Shown one piece after another: positions 1-6,200 of a stretch of DNA of 15,500 nucleotides. A program made the translations under genes and the position numbers. The DNA comes from Deltaproteobacteria bacterium (GTDB taxonomy: Bacteria > Myxococcota > Polyangia > Polyangiales > B10-G4). The stretch lies in contig JAFDCW010000041.1 in assembly GCA_019312705.1 (NCBI GenBank), positions 1 through 15,500 on the forward strand. The letters run 5' to 3'. Within the stretch, counting starts at the first letter, position 1. Each line of letters begins with the position of its first letter. The notes below the pieces were generated by a model. That model saw only the letters and a list, made by a program, of their open reading frames with translations, searched no databases and was not told the DNA's origin.

Positions 1-1
1 C

Positions 2-166
2 GAGCTGACCTACCGCGCCCTGCGCAAGGGCTTCCGGGTCCAGGAGGTCCCGATCATCTTCGTCGATCGACGCGCCGGCGAGAGCAAGATGAGCCGAAAG
101 ATCTTCGCCGAAGCCATCATGATGGTGTGGAAGCTCAGGTTCGACGCCCTCACCGGCAAGTTCTGA
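2..166 (+). CDS. Polyprenol-phosphate mannose synthase-like family 2 glycosyltransferase (C-terminal fragment)
   Basis: The gene enters from the left edge; only the last 54 codons and a TGA stop are present. The readable segment contains the run VPIIFVDRRAGESKMS followed by an Ile/Phe/Met-rich helix and a basic WKLRF end. In DPM1-type GT2 enzymes, a V-E-V-P-I-x-F-x-x-R-x-x-G-x-SK(M/L) segment closes the catalytic domain. Such enzymes move a sugar, usually mannose from GDP-mannose, onto a polyprenyl phosphate at the cytoplasmic face of the membrane, supplying a lipid-linked donor. No C-terminal GtrA-like membrane domain follows, so this would be the short single-domain form. The catalytic DxD lies outside the window, so donor and acceptor cannot be judged. 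Another GT2 sugar or lipid transferase with the same tail is possible. It converges on the gene ending at 386. Confidence 0.8.
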   Translation, partial: ELTYRALRKGFRVQEVPIIFVDRRAGESKMSRKIFAEAIMMVWKLRFDALTGKF

Positions 167-173
167 ATCCCGC

Positions 174-355
174 TGAATCGCGCCCACTCACGCCATTCGG
201 CTCCGGTCCCAATCCCGGCTCCGGTCGACTGGCGCCGCCCTTTCGCCTTCTTGGGACCGGCTCACGTCCTCGGCACCTCGGTCGCCGTACGAAAGGTACG
301 GCTCGGTCGGCACCTGCGGGCGCGCTCGCCGACTGACGCAAGTGGGCGCGATTCA
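174..355. repeat. Nested inverted-repeat element between convergent genes
   Basis: A 15-bp perfect inverted repeat bounds this stretch: TGAATCGCGCCCACT at 174-188 and its exact reverse complement at 341-355. Three further pairings nest inside. CCGGTCCCAA at 203-212 pairs with 251-260. GCCGTAC at 284-290 pairs with GTACGGC at 296-302 around a GAAAG loop. A 9-base arm at 303-311 pairs with 328-336, with one G-T wobble. An 11-bp direct repeat, CGGCTCCGGTC, occurs at 198-208 and 216-226. The predicted fold is a closing stem with three hairpins. It lies between the stop codons of two convergent genes, so a bidirectional terminator, a structured RNA or a small non-autonomous mobile element are all possible. 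No target-site duplication is obvious and no ORF inside looks coding. Confidence 0.6.
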
Positions 356-385
356 CCCTCCGGGCCGTTTGGGGGCGGCGAGAAT

Positions 386-1651
386 CTACAGGCGCAGGAT
401 GATCTCGGCTGCGATGTTGAGGGAGACCGCGGTGCGTTCGGGGAGGATCCAGAAGGTCGGCGCCAGGAGGTCGAAGCCGAGCTGGACGCGACTGGAGAGG
501 GGAATGTTGATGCCCGCCGAGAGGCGGATGACGGGACCGTTGTAGGGCAGGTAGCCCACGGACAGGCGCAACGGTATGGAGATGTCGCTCTTGGAGGAGA
601 CCCGGATGCGGTCTTCGACCATGAGAGAGAAGAGCAGGTTGTTCGCGCGGCCCTCCTTCGACTGGAGATTCGCGTAGCCCACGTAGAGGCCGAAGAGGAT
701 GCCCCGGGTGACCCGGAAGTCGATGCGACCGCCGACGAGGTGGTTGTAGAAGCCGTCCTGGGAGGTCCCGATCACCGCCTCGGTCTGGAGAACCAGGTGC
801 CACCGGTAGCGCATGGCCTCTTCGGTGCGTCGTCGGTCCTCCTCAGCGCGCGCCGCCTGCTCTTCTTCGCGTCGAGTCCTCTCCCGACGCTGCTCCTCGG
901 TCTCGGCCGGCGACTGACCGGCGGCGGCGAAGGTCGCACTTCCGCCGGCACCCCCTTGCTGCCAAACCTCGGGTGGTGGCAACGCCTGCCGAAGCAGGCG
1001 GTCTACGACCGTGTGTAGGTCCGCCGCCCCAGCGTTGCCTCGAGCGAAGAAGGGGCCGGTCTCGTCGAGGCTCGCGACCGCGATCTCGATGACGTAGCTG
1101 CCGCCGTGAGCCCAGACCCGTGCAAAAGCTCCACGCTGGGACTGGCTGAAGTAGGTCACCCGCCAGACGTCCGCCGGGGTCGGGGGATAGGGCATGCGCA
1201 AGCCCTGGGCCGCCGCGACGGTCTCTTCGGGCGATACCACTCGGTAGCCGAGGGCCGCTGCGGTCGCGCGCATCTGATCGGTCACGTGGCGCCCGACCAC
1301 GGGGTCGATGCCATAGGGGGCGGCATCGATGACGATGGCCTGGAGGACCGCAGGCGTCTCGGCAGGGGCCGGATCGGCCACACCATCGACGGGCGGAGGG
1401 TTTTCCAACTGACCATCGGTGGGAGGCCGCGCCAGGTCATCGGCATCCGGGACGTCGGGAACGTCAGCGCTGTCGGGCACCGGTGCAGGGGCCTGCTCTG
1501 CCACCTCGGCGGGGGTTGGCACGGAGACCGGAGCGGGAGCCGGTGCCGGAACCGGTGCCGGTGCCGGTGCCGGTGCGTTCTGGGCGAACGCGCCCGTCGG
1601 GCCGAAGAACCCGAAGATGAGGACCAAGGTCGTGGCGAGGCGCCGACTCAC
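386..1651 (-). CDS. Exported protein with Pro/Ala linker, coiled coil and probable C-terminal beta-barrel
   Basis: The protein has 421 residues from the GTG at 1651, chosen because it gives a clean signal peptide (MSRRLATTLVLIFGFFG, cleavage after AFA near residue 23). The open frame extends upstream, but that part has no coding character. Residues 26-100 are Pro/Ala/Val-rich with repeated AP units. Residues 100-225 form a folded domain of unknown type (IDPVVGRHVTDQM and YRVVSPEE are visible). Residues 247-280 are a charged Glu/Arg coiled coil. From about 282 to the end, alternating polar and hydrophobic strands (RGILFGLYVGYANL, IPLRLSVGYLPY) suggest an 8-strand-type outer-membrane barrel ending in ILRL. 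I infer an envelope protein whose barrel sits in the outer membrane with the linker in the periplasm. No family name is recognised. A 7-bp hairpin lies about 50 nt upstream of the start. Confidence 0.8.
   Translation of the reverse strand: MSRRLATTLVLIFGFFGPTGAFAQNAPAPAPAPVPAPAPAPVSVPTPAEVAEQAPAPVPDSADVPDVPDADDLARPPTDGQLENPPPVDGVADPAPAETPAVLQAIVIDAAPYGIDPVVGRHVTDQMRATAAALGYRVVSPEETVAAAQGLRMPYPPTPADVWRVTYFSQSQRGAFARVWAHGGSYVIEIAVASLDETGPFFARGNAGAADLHTVVDRLLRQALPPPEVWQQGGAGGSATFAAAGQSPAETEEQRRERTRREEEQAARAEEDRRRTEEAMRYRWHLVLQTEAVIGTSQDGFYNHLVGGRIDFRVTRGILFGLYVGYANLQSKEGRANNLLFSLMVEDRIRVSSKSDISIPLRLSVGYLPYNGPVIRLSAGINIPLSSRVQLGFDLLAPTFWILPERTAVSLNIAAEIILRL
1540..1575. repeat. Tandem CCGGTG hexamer repeat encoding the Pro-Ala linker
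   Basis: Six hexamer units run head to tail; the second is CCGGAA and the other five are exact CCGGTG. They encode alternating Ala and Pro in the exported protein on the minus strand. In-frame hexamers can expand or contract without breaking the reading frame, so linker length may vary between strains. Confidence 0.85.
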
Positions 1652-1699
1652 GGGACGGAGTGTAACCGAAGCGGTCGCACAAATGCTCCGCGATGAACG

Positions 1700-1717
1700 G
1701 CGCCCCGTCGGGGGCGC
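1700..1717 (-). other. Hairpin in the leader of the exported barrel protein gene
   Basis: GCGCCCC at 1700-1706 pairs perfectly with GGGGCGC at 1711-1717 around a 4-nt loop. It lies about 50 nt upstream of the GTG start at 1651. It may be a 5'-UTR structure; no U-tract follows on the minus strand within the stem's reach. Confidence 0.4.
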
Positions 1718-2015
1718 ATAAAAGGTGCGGCAAGATGCCCGAACGGCACCGGCACGCTGCCGGCAGAGCCCCTCAACCGGCCCCCCACTCCCCGTTCGAC
1801 CTCGACGAGCCCGAGGAGAGCGTTGCGCCGGTGTGACGCCGCGCCGGGCTGTCGTTTCGAACTCGTAACGAGGGCGACGAGAGCGCCGCAATTGTCCCGA
1901 CGAGGGGCGGTGGTACGACAACTGCTTCCTCGGTGCCTTGGAAGCAAGCGTCGCTTGTGGCGCTTTGGGACGGGGGACATCGCGGATGAACGTTGGTCGG
2001 GGAGACTCGAGTCAG

Positions 2016-2036
2016 CATGGGCGCAGCCCATGTTTT
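2016..2036 (+). terminator. Candidate intrinsic terminator
   Basis: CATGGGC at 2016-2022, a GCA loop, GCCCATG at 2026-2032, then TTTT at 2033-2036. The 7-bp stem is perfect and GC-rich and is followed directly by a short T-run on the plus strand. No plus-strand gene ends just upstream, so it would terminate either a non-coding transcript or read-through antisense to the 386-1651 gene. The T-run is short, so efficiency is uncertain. Confidence 0.45.
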
Positions 2037-2105
2037 GGGGGAGCAATCGAATACGCCGTGGGCGGAGGACGAGCAGCGGGGGAGTGCTTGGACGGGCTGG
2101 ACCTA

Positions 2106-2126
2106 GGGGGGGCGTTCAGCCCCCTC
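2106..2126. other. G-run/C-run hairpin
   Basis: GGGGGC at 2108-2113 pairs with GCCCCC at 2119-2124 around a GTTCA loop, extended by a G-T and a G-C pair. There is no T-run on either side. It lies upstream of the possible small membrane-protein gene and resembles the hairpin at 9773-9796 in composition. Confidence 0.4.
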
Positions 2127-2186
2127 CGCATACGCGGCCGGGTACCGAAAACACGGGCCCCGACGTCGAGCCCAGAGACCATCCGG

Positions 2187-2450
2187 GTGACGGGTCGACC
2201 GCCGTCGAGGATCCTCCGAATCGCCCAGGTTGTCGTGGGGGCGATGATTGCGGCGTTACTCATCATGTCTGCGGCGGTTTCTCTGCTTCCTGTGATGGGG
2301 GCCTTTTTGCCCCTCGCGTTGGTCTTGGTGCCTTTCGGTTTCGTCTTTCTTCCCAAGCGTACGGGGGCACCAAGAGTTCGACGCGCCGCGCGGCGGTCGA
2401 GGCTCAAGTCCGACGTGTCCCTGCCGACTTTGAAATCAGTCCTCGGATAG
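2187..2450 (+). CDS. Possible small two-helix membrane protein
   Basis: The frame gives 87 residues from GTG 2187; an ATG at 2244 preceded by a G-run is an alternative start. It encodes two adjoining hydrophobic stretches, roughly residues 12-33 (VVVGAMIAALLIMSAAVSLL) and 35-53 (VMGAFLPLALVLVPFGFVFL). A basic tail follows (KRTGAPRVRRAARRSRLK). This is the pattern of a small helical-hairpin inner-membrane protein with a positively charged cytoplasmic end. Third-position G+C is lower than in neighbouring genes and there is no clear ribosome-binding site, so coding status is uncertain. It sits 49 nt upstream of the next plus-strand gene and could share its transcript. No family is recognised. 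Confidence 0.42.
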   Translation: MTGRPPSRILRIAQVVVGAMIAALLIMSAAVSLLPVMGAFLPLALVLVPFGFVFLPKRTGAPRVRRAARRSRLKSDVSLPTLKSVLG

Positions 2451-2499
2451 ACGTACTGACAAGTGGTGAACCTGCGCGGCGGGCGGTAACGTCGCCGTG

Positions 2500-3705
2500 A
2501 TGTCGGCCGAAGTTCCCGTGCGTGAAGCGAGGAGGGCAGTGCAGAAGCCCCCTGCACCGCAGCGCACAACCGTGCTCGGTCCGGTCATTCTGGTCGCGGT
2601 CGCGCTGGTCGCGGTTTCATCGCCGGGCTGCGACGACACCGACCCGCCGCGTTCCCCCCCGGCGTCTCCAGTGGCCCCCGAGCGCGGCACCGGATCGACG
2701 GCACCGGAAACCGAAGCCAGCCCCTGGCCCGTAGACGTCACGGACCTCGGCGCCACCGTCGAGCATTTCGAGACCACCGAGAACTGCACCGACGACCTGC
2801 GAGGCCGCCTGCCGGCGGAAATCACCGATCTCGTCACCGACCTCGGCTACGACGCCCTCCTCGACGACGCTTGCCAGAGCGTCGCCGCAGTCCGGGCGGG
2901 CGACCTAGAGGCCTGCGATGCGCTCTCGGTTTCGGCGGTTCAGGGCGGCTGCCGCGTGCGCCTCGCCGTCTTCCATCGCCGCCCCGAGGCCTGCCCGGTC
3001 CTGAGCGGGACGGCCGGGAGGGACCCGAACTGCGTGGCCTGGGCATCGAGGGACCCGGAGCTCTGCCGCGCAGCGCGTGGGGCCGCGGGAGCGATCTGCC
3101 GCGCCGTCTTCGAGGGCGAAGCCTCAGCCTGCGACGCCGTGCGCAGCGACCTCCGCAGCCGGTGCCGGGCCCGGGTCGGGCGCTTCGCGGCCGTCCTCGG
3201 CGACGATCGGCGCGAGGTCATGGACGAGGTCGAGACTCATTTTCGTCTCACGGTCCGAAGCGAAGAGGGCGCTGGTGACGACGTCGTCATCGACGGGGAC
3301 GACGCGGGCCGCGGGGTGGTCCTCGAGGCCGAGGGGTGCACGCACCGACTCGTCGTCGGCGATGTCGGCGTGCTCCGGGCCCGGGTGCCGAAGGCGAGCG
3401 TCTCGCTCTCCATTCCCGCGGGGGCCGCCCTTCCCCTTCGACTCCCCCTCGGAGGCACGGCCGCGCGGCTGCTCGTCGCCCTACCCGAGCGAGGCATCGG
3501 GGACAGCATGCCCGGGGGGACCGGCCTCATGACGGTCGAAGTCCTCGGGGCCCACGTTGGCGGGCGAGTCGTCATCTCCATCGACGGCGAGCTCGACCTT
3601 CCGCCTCGCCGTGTCGCCACCGAGGGCCGCATCGAGACCTTCGTCCGCGACGTCGAGGCCCTACCCGAGGGGTGCGCGGCGGAGGCGCCGGCGGCGCCGG
3701 AATGA
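2500..3705 (+). CDS. Exported Cys-repeat protein of unknown function
   Basis: The protein has 401 residues from ATG 2500. A GTG directly before it (2497) and a GTG at 2539 behind a GGAGGG run are alternatives; the last would leave a typical short signal peptide. The hydrophobic stretch VLGPVILVAVALVAVSS ends in SPGC, a poor lipobox, so it is either a lipoprotein or a signal-anchored protein. A Pro/Glu-rich linker follows. Residues 125-222 then hold nine cysteines spaced 11-14 residues apart, in helix-like units such as RRPEACPVL, RDPNC and RDPELC. The last ~150 residues look beta-rich and hydrophobic. Such Cys-spaced helical repeats occur in uncharacterised myxobacterial exported proteins, but I cannot name a family. 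Its stop lies 3 nt from the convergent galT-like stop; a GGCGCC-GGC-GGCGCC hairpin at 3684-3698 may help termination. Confidence 0.8.
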   Translation: MSAEVPVREARRAVQKPPAPQRTTVLGPVILVAVALVAVSSPGCDDTDPPRSPPASPVAPERGTGSTAPETEASPWPVDVTDLGATVEHFETTENCTDDLRGRLPAEITDLVTDLGYDALLDDACQSVAAVRAGDLEACDALSVSAVQGGCRVRLAVFHRRPEACPVLSGTAGRDPNCVAWASRDPELCRAARGAAGAICRAVFEGEASACDAVRSDLRSRCRARVGRFAAVLGDDRREVMDEVETHFRLTVRSEEGAGDDVVIDGDDAGRGVVLEAEGCTHRLVVGDVGVLRARVPKASVSLSIPAGAALPLRLPLGGTAARLLVALPERGIGDSMPGGTGLMTVEVLGAHVGGRVVISIDGELDLPPRRVATEGRIETFVRDVEALPEGCAAEAPAAPE

Positions 3706-3708
3706 CCG

Positions 3709-4701
3709 TCAGCCCGGGTGGTCCCGGAGCATTGCTGCCGACGCCTCGGGGTCCTCGATGATGACGTGAATGCCGGTGCTGTGCTCGAAGCCGGCGGGCC
3801 CGCCGCGGCGCGGCAAGACATCGAGAAACCAGAACGAGGCCGGGTCTTCGCGGTCGGCCACCGGCGGGGATTCGAAGAGGATGTTGTAGGGCACGCCCCC
3901 GGTCGCGGCCCGGAGACGACGAAGCACGCCGCGCAGAAGCCCCGCGACGTGAACGAGTTGCTCGTCGCTCGCGTCGCCGAACATGCCCCGGGCCCCCGCC
4001 GTCGCGATGCGCACGTGGTGGTTCTGCCGGGGGGCGAAGGGCACGAATGCCGCAGCACGGCCGTCGTCCAGGACGACGCGGTGCCCCGCGGCGCGCTCAT
4101 CCGCAATCTGCGTTTCGAGAAGGGTCGCCCCGTGCTCCGCGAAGTGCGCCGCAGCGAGGGCCTGGCGCCGGACGGCCCGCGGGGCCGGCACCGGCGTCGC
4201 GACAATCTGCCCGTGGGGATGCGGCTGAGAGGAGCCCGCGCGGCGCCCGCGATTGCGAAAGACGGCGACCGTCTGGGCCCCCGGGAGGGCCTGGAGGGCC
4301 CGAGCGCGATCGCGGTAGACCCCGAGCACCGCCCGGAGATGCTCCTCGGTGTAGTCCGGCAGGTCGAGGTCGTGGCCCGGGTGCTCGATCAGCACCTCGT
4401 GGGCACCGACGGCCGGCCGAACGAGGGGCGACACGCGGTCTTCGGTAGAAACACCGGCGGCCGTGAGCCCACTTGCCAGGGGAAAGAGGTTGTTCACCAC
4501 GCGGACCTGCCAGGGGCCGGATTCCGGGAGCGCCGCAACCGTCGCCTCGGTCTCAGCCTCGTTCCCCGGGCAGAAGGGACAGGAGCCCTCGGGCGACGGT
4601 AGGTCAACCCGCCCCCGGCGCATCGCATGGGCCTTCTTGCGCCCCGGCACGACCGCGACCCAGTCGCCGCTCATCACGTCGAAGCGATAGCCGTCAGTCA
4701 C
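3709..4701 (-). CDS. galT: Galactose-1-phosphate uridylyltransferase-like enzyme
   Basis: The protein has 330 residues from GTG 4701, which overlaps the upstream matB-like stop by 8 nt (GTGACTGA), a sign of translational coupling. GalT exchanges UMP between UDP-glucose and galactose-1-phosphate in the Leloir pathway through a uridylyl-histidine intermediate. Visible signatures: the GDWVAVVPGRKKAH start, zinc-site CPFC (41-44), IEHPGHDLDLPDYT (105-118), FRNRG (148-152), and the active-site SSQPHPHGQ (157-165), where the second His of HPH is the nucleophile. The C-terminal half keeps PYNILFESPP and the closing PAGFEHSTGI. The position expected to hold the HxH of the second metal site in E. coli GalT reads WFLDVLPR, so that site is probably absent. 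The length fits the short bacterial GalT form. Related ADP-sugar phosphorylases share the fold, so the exact substrate is inferred. Confidence 0.85.
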   Translation of the reverse strand: MTDGYRFDVMSGDWVAVVPGRKKAHAMRRGRVDLPSPEGSCPFCPGNEAETEATVAALPESGPWQVRVVNNLFPLASGLTAAGVSTEDRVSPLVRPAVGAHEVLIEHPGHDLDLPDYTEEHLRAVLGVYRDRARALQALPGAQTVAVFRNRGRRAGSSQPHPHGQIVATPVPAPRAVRRQALAAAHFAEHGATLLETQIADERAAGHRVVLDDGRAAAFVPFAPRQNHHVRIATAGARGMFGDASDEQLVHVAGLLRGVLRRLRAATGGVPYNILFESPPVADREDPASFWFLDVLPRRGGPAGFEHSTGIHVIIEDPEASAAMLRDHPG

Positions 4702-6190
4702 GGGACGCGTCCGGGAGCAGGCGCTTCTTCTGGACCTTGCCCATCGCGTTGCGCGGCAGCGAGTCGACGAAGCGCACCTCTCGCGGGCGCTTGTGAGGCG
4801 AGAGCGCCGCGGCGACACCCTCCACCAGACGCGCGACGGGGGGAGGCGCGGAGGAGTCCCGGGGAACGACGAAGGCGACGATGCGCTGACCCAAGTCCTC
4901 GTCGGGCAAACCGAGGACCGCGGCTTCGGCGACGTCGGCATCCTCGAGGAGAGCGCCCTCGACCTCCCCGGCGCCGACCTTGAACCCGCCGGTCTTGATG
5001 AGGTCGGTCGCTCGGCGCCCGACGATACGCAGCGCACCGTCGGTGGTCATCGTGGCGAGGTCGCCGGTGTAGAACCACCCGTCGTCGTCCCGGACCGCGG
5101 CGGTGGCGTCGGGCCGGTTCAGGTACCCGGTGAACACCGAAGGGCCTCGGACCGCGACCTCGCCAATGGTGCGATCGTCATGCGCCGCTGCGGCTCCGAG
5201 GGGGCGTCGATCGTCGTCGACGAGACGAAGCTCGACCCCCGGGACCGGAGGGCCAACGTACCCGGGCCGCGGCGCCCCGTGAGGCACCGCAGTATTGATG
5301 AGCGTCTCGGTCAGGCCGTAGCGCTCGACGATGGTCTTGCCGGTCAGCTCTTCGATGCGTCGGTGGTCACGTAGCGGGAGCCCCGCCGAGCCACTCACCA
5401 AGAGCCTCGATCCCCCGAGGGCGGCGGCGAGGGCGGGGTCGGTCTCCGCCGCGTCAGCAAGGCGGTGGTACATGGTCGGCACGGCAAAGAGCATCGTCGC
5501 CCCGGCCGTGAGGGCGGCTCCGATCTGCTCAGGGGAAAAACGCGGCACCCAATGCAGGTGACTGCCCGCCCGGCGGCTGCCGTAGAGGCCAAGGACCAGG
5601 CCATGCACGTGGAAGAGGGGCAGGGCGTGGGTCACCGTGTCGGAAGCGGACCAGCCCCAGGCCTGGGCCAAGCCGTCGAGGTTGGCGGCAACGTTGCGAG
5701 CGCTCAGGACAGCGCCCTTCGGTGCACCCGTGGTCCCCGAGGTATAGAGGATGAGCAACGGCTCATCATCGACGAGACGCCGGACGGGCGCCGCGTCGCC
5801 GGTCACATCGACCGTCACGCGCAGGACGTCGGCACCTGGAGTCCGGCTCTCGGCGTCGTCACCGGCGGCGACGATGAGCTTTGGCTGAGCGTCGGAGAGC
5901 ACGTGATCGAGCTCGCGCGTGCCGAGGGACGGGTTGAGGGGCACGCTCACGACGCCGAAGGCCGCGTTGCCGAGGAGCGCGACCGGCGTTTCGAGGGCCC
6001 GGTCGGTCCAGACCGCGACGCGGTCGCCAGGGCGAATGCCGGCCGTCTCGAGACACTCGGCGTAGCGGGAGAGCGCCGCAGCGAGGCGCCCCCGGGTGAG
6101 GGTCGTGCCGAGCGCCGTGAGCGCTGGGCGGTCGGCCTCCCTCGCCACAACCGGCGGAAAGAGAGCCTCGGCCGAGCCCGCGGCGGTCAT
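4694..6190 (-). CDS. matB: MatB-like malonyl/methylmalonyl-CoA synthetase
   Basis: The protein has 498 residues from ATG 6190, 10 nt after the stop of the upstream RCC1-repeat gene. It is an ANL-superfamily acyl-CoA synthetase, which activates a carboxylate as an acyl-AMP and then transfers it to CoA. Visible: the P-loop YTSGTTGAPKG (149-159), ERYGLTET (289-296), YTGDL (374-378), hinge region GRRATDLIKTGGFKVGAGEVE split around 391-411, and the C-terminal lysine in PRNAMGKVQKK (about 485). The stretch ALPLFHVHGLVLGL, then GATMLFAVPTMYHRL and LLVSGSAGLPLRDH, follows the malonyl-CoA synthetase MatB of Streptomyces closely, which favours malonate or methylmalonate over fatty acids. MatB would supply extender units for lipid or polyketide synthesis. 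No malonate decarboxylase or PKS lies nearby. The acyl substrate is inferred from recalled family resemblance. Confidence 0.85.
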   Translation of the reverse strand: MTAAGSAEALFPPVVAREADRPALTALGTTLTRGRLAAALSRYAECLETAGIRPGDRVAVWTDRALETPVALLGNAAFGVVSVPLNPSLGTRELDHVLSDAQPKLIVAAGDDAESRTPGADVLRVTVDVTGDAAPVRRLVDDEPLLILYTSGTTGAPKGAVLSARNVAANLDGLAQAWGWSASDTVTHALPLFHVHGLVLGLYGSRRAGSHLHWVPRFSPEQIGAALTAGATMLFAVPTMYHRLADAAETDPALAAALGGSRLLVSGSAGLPLRDHRRIEELTGKTIVERYGLTETLINTAVPHGAPRPGYVGPPVPGVELRLVDDDRRPLGAAAAHDDRTIGEVAVRGPSVFTGYLNRPDATAAVRDDDGWFYTGDLATMTTDGALRIVGRRATDLIKTGGFKVGAGEVEGALLEDADVAEAAVLGLPDEDLGQRIVAFVVPRDSSAPPPVARLVEGVAAALSPHKRPREVRFVDSLPRNAMGKVQKKRLLPDASRD

Positions 6191-6200
6191 GGGCGCGGGC

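Larger units (their letters stand above)
1652..2186. other. 535-bp stretch without a convincing gene
   Basis: Several frames stay open here on both strands, but their translations are Arg/Gly/Ser-rich with no domain, signal peptide or codon-position bias, so I call none of them. What is visible: a hairpin at 1700-1717 in the leader of the minus-strand gene; a perfect 10-bp palindrome GACTCGAGTC at 2004-2013; a terminator-like hairpin at 2016-2036; and a G-run/C-run hairpin at 2106-2126. A weak plus-strand promoter-like pair (TTGTCC, 16 nt, TACGAC) begins near 1890. The stretch probably holds regulatory DNA and possibly a small RNA. Confidence 0.6.

Noticed and set aside
251..1018. Long plus-strand open frame opposite the exported barrel protein
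   Set aside because: It mirrors the minus-strand gene, has no signal peptide or domain, and its composition is that of an antisense shadow in GC-rich DNA.
1920..2036. SRP RNA, tmRNA or RNase P RNA
   Set aside because: A GGAAGCAA string recalls the SRP RNA loop, but the flanking conserved bases and stem are absent, and no tmRNA or RNase P signatures were found.
1823..2500. 225-codon plus-strand open frame
   Set aside because: The translation is Arg/Gly/Ser-rich without domain or codon-position bias, and it competes with the better-supported two-helix frame at 2187-2450.
2012..2569. 185-codon minus-strand open frame
   Set aside because: Rich in Arg/Pro/Thr with no recognisable motif; it is antisense to the hydrophobic frame and to the start of the Cys-repeat gene.
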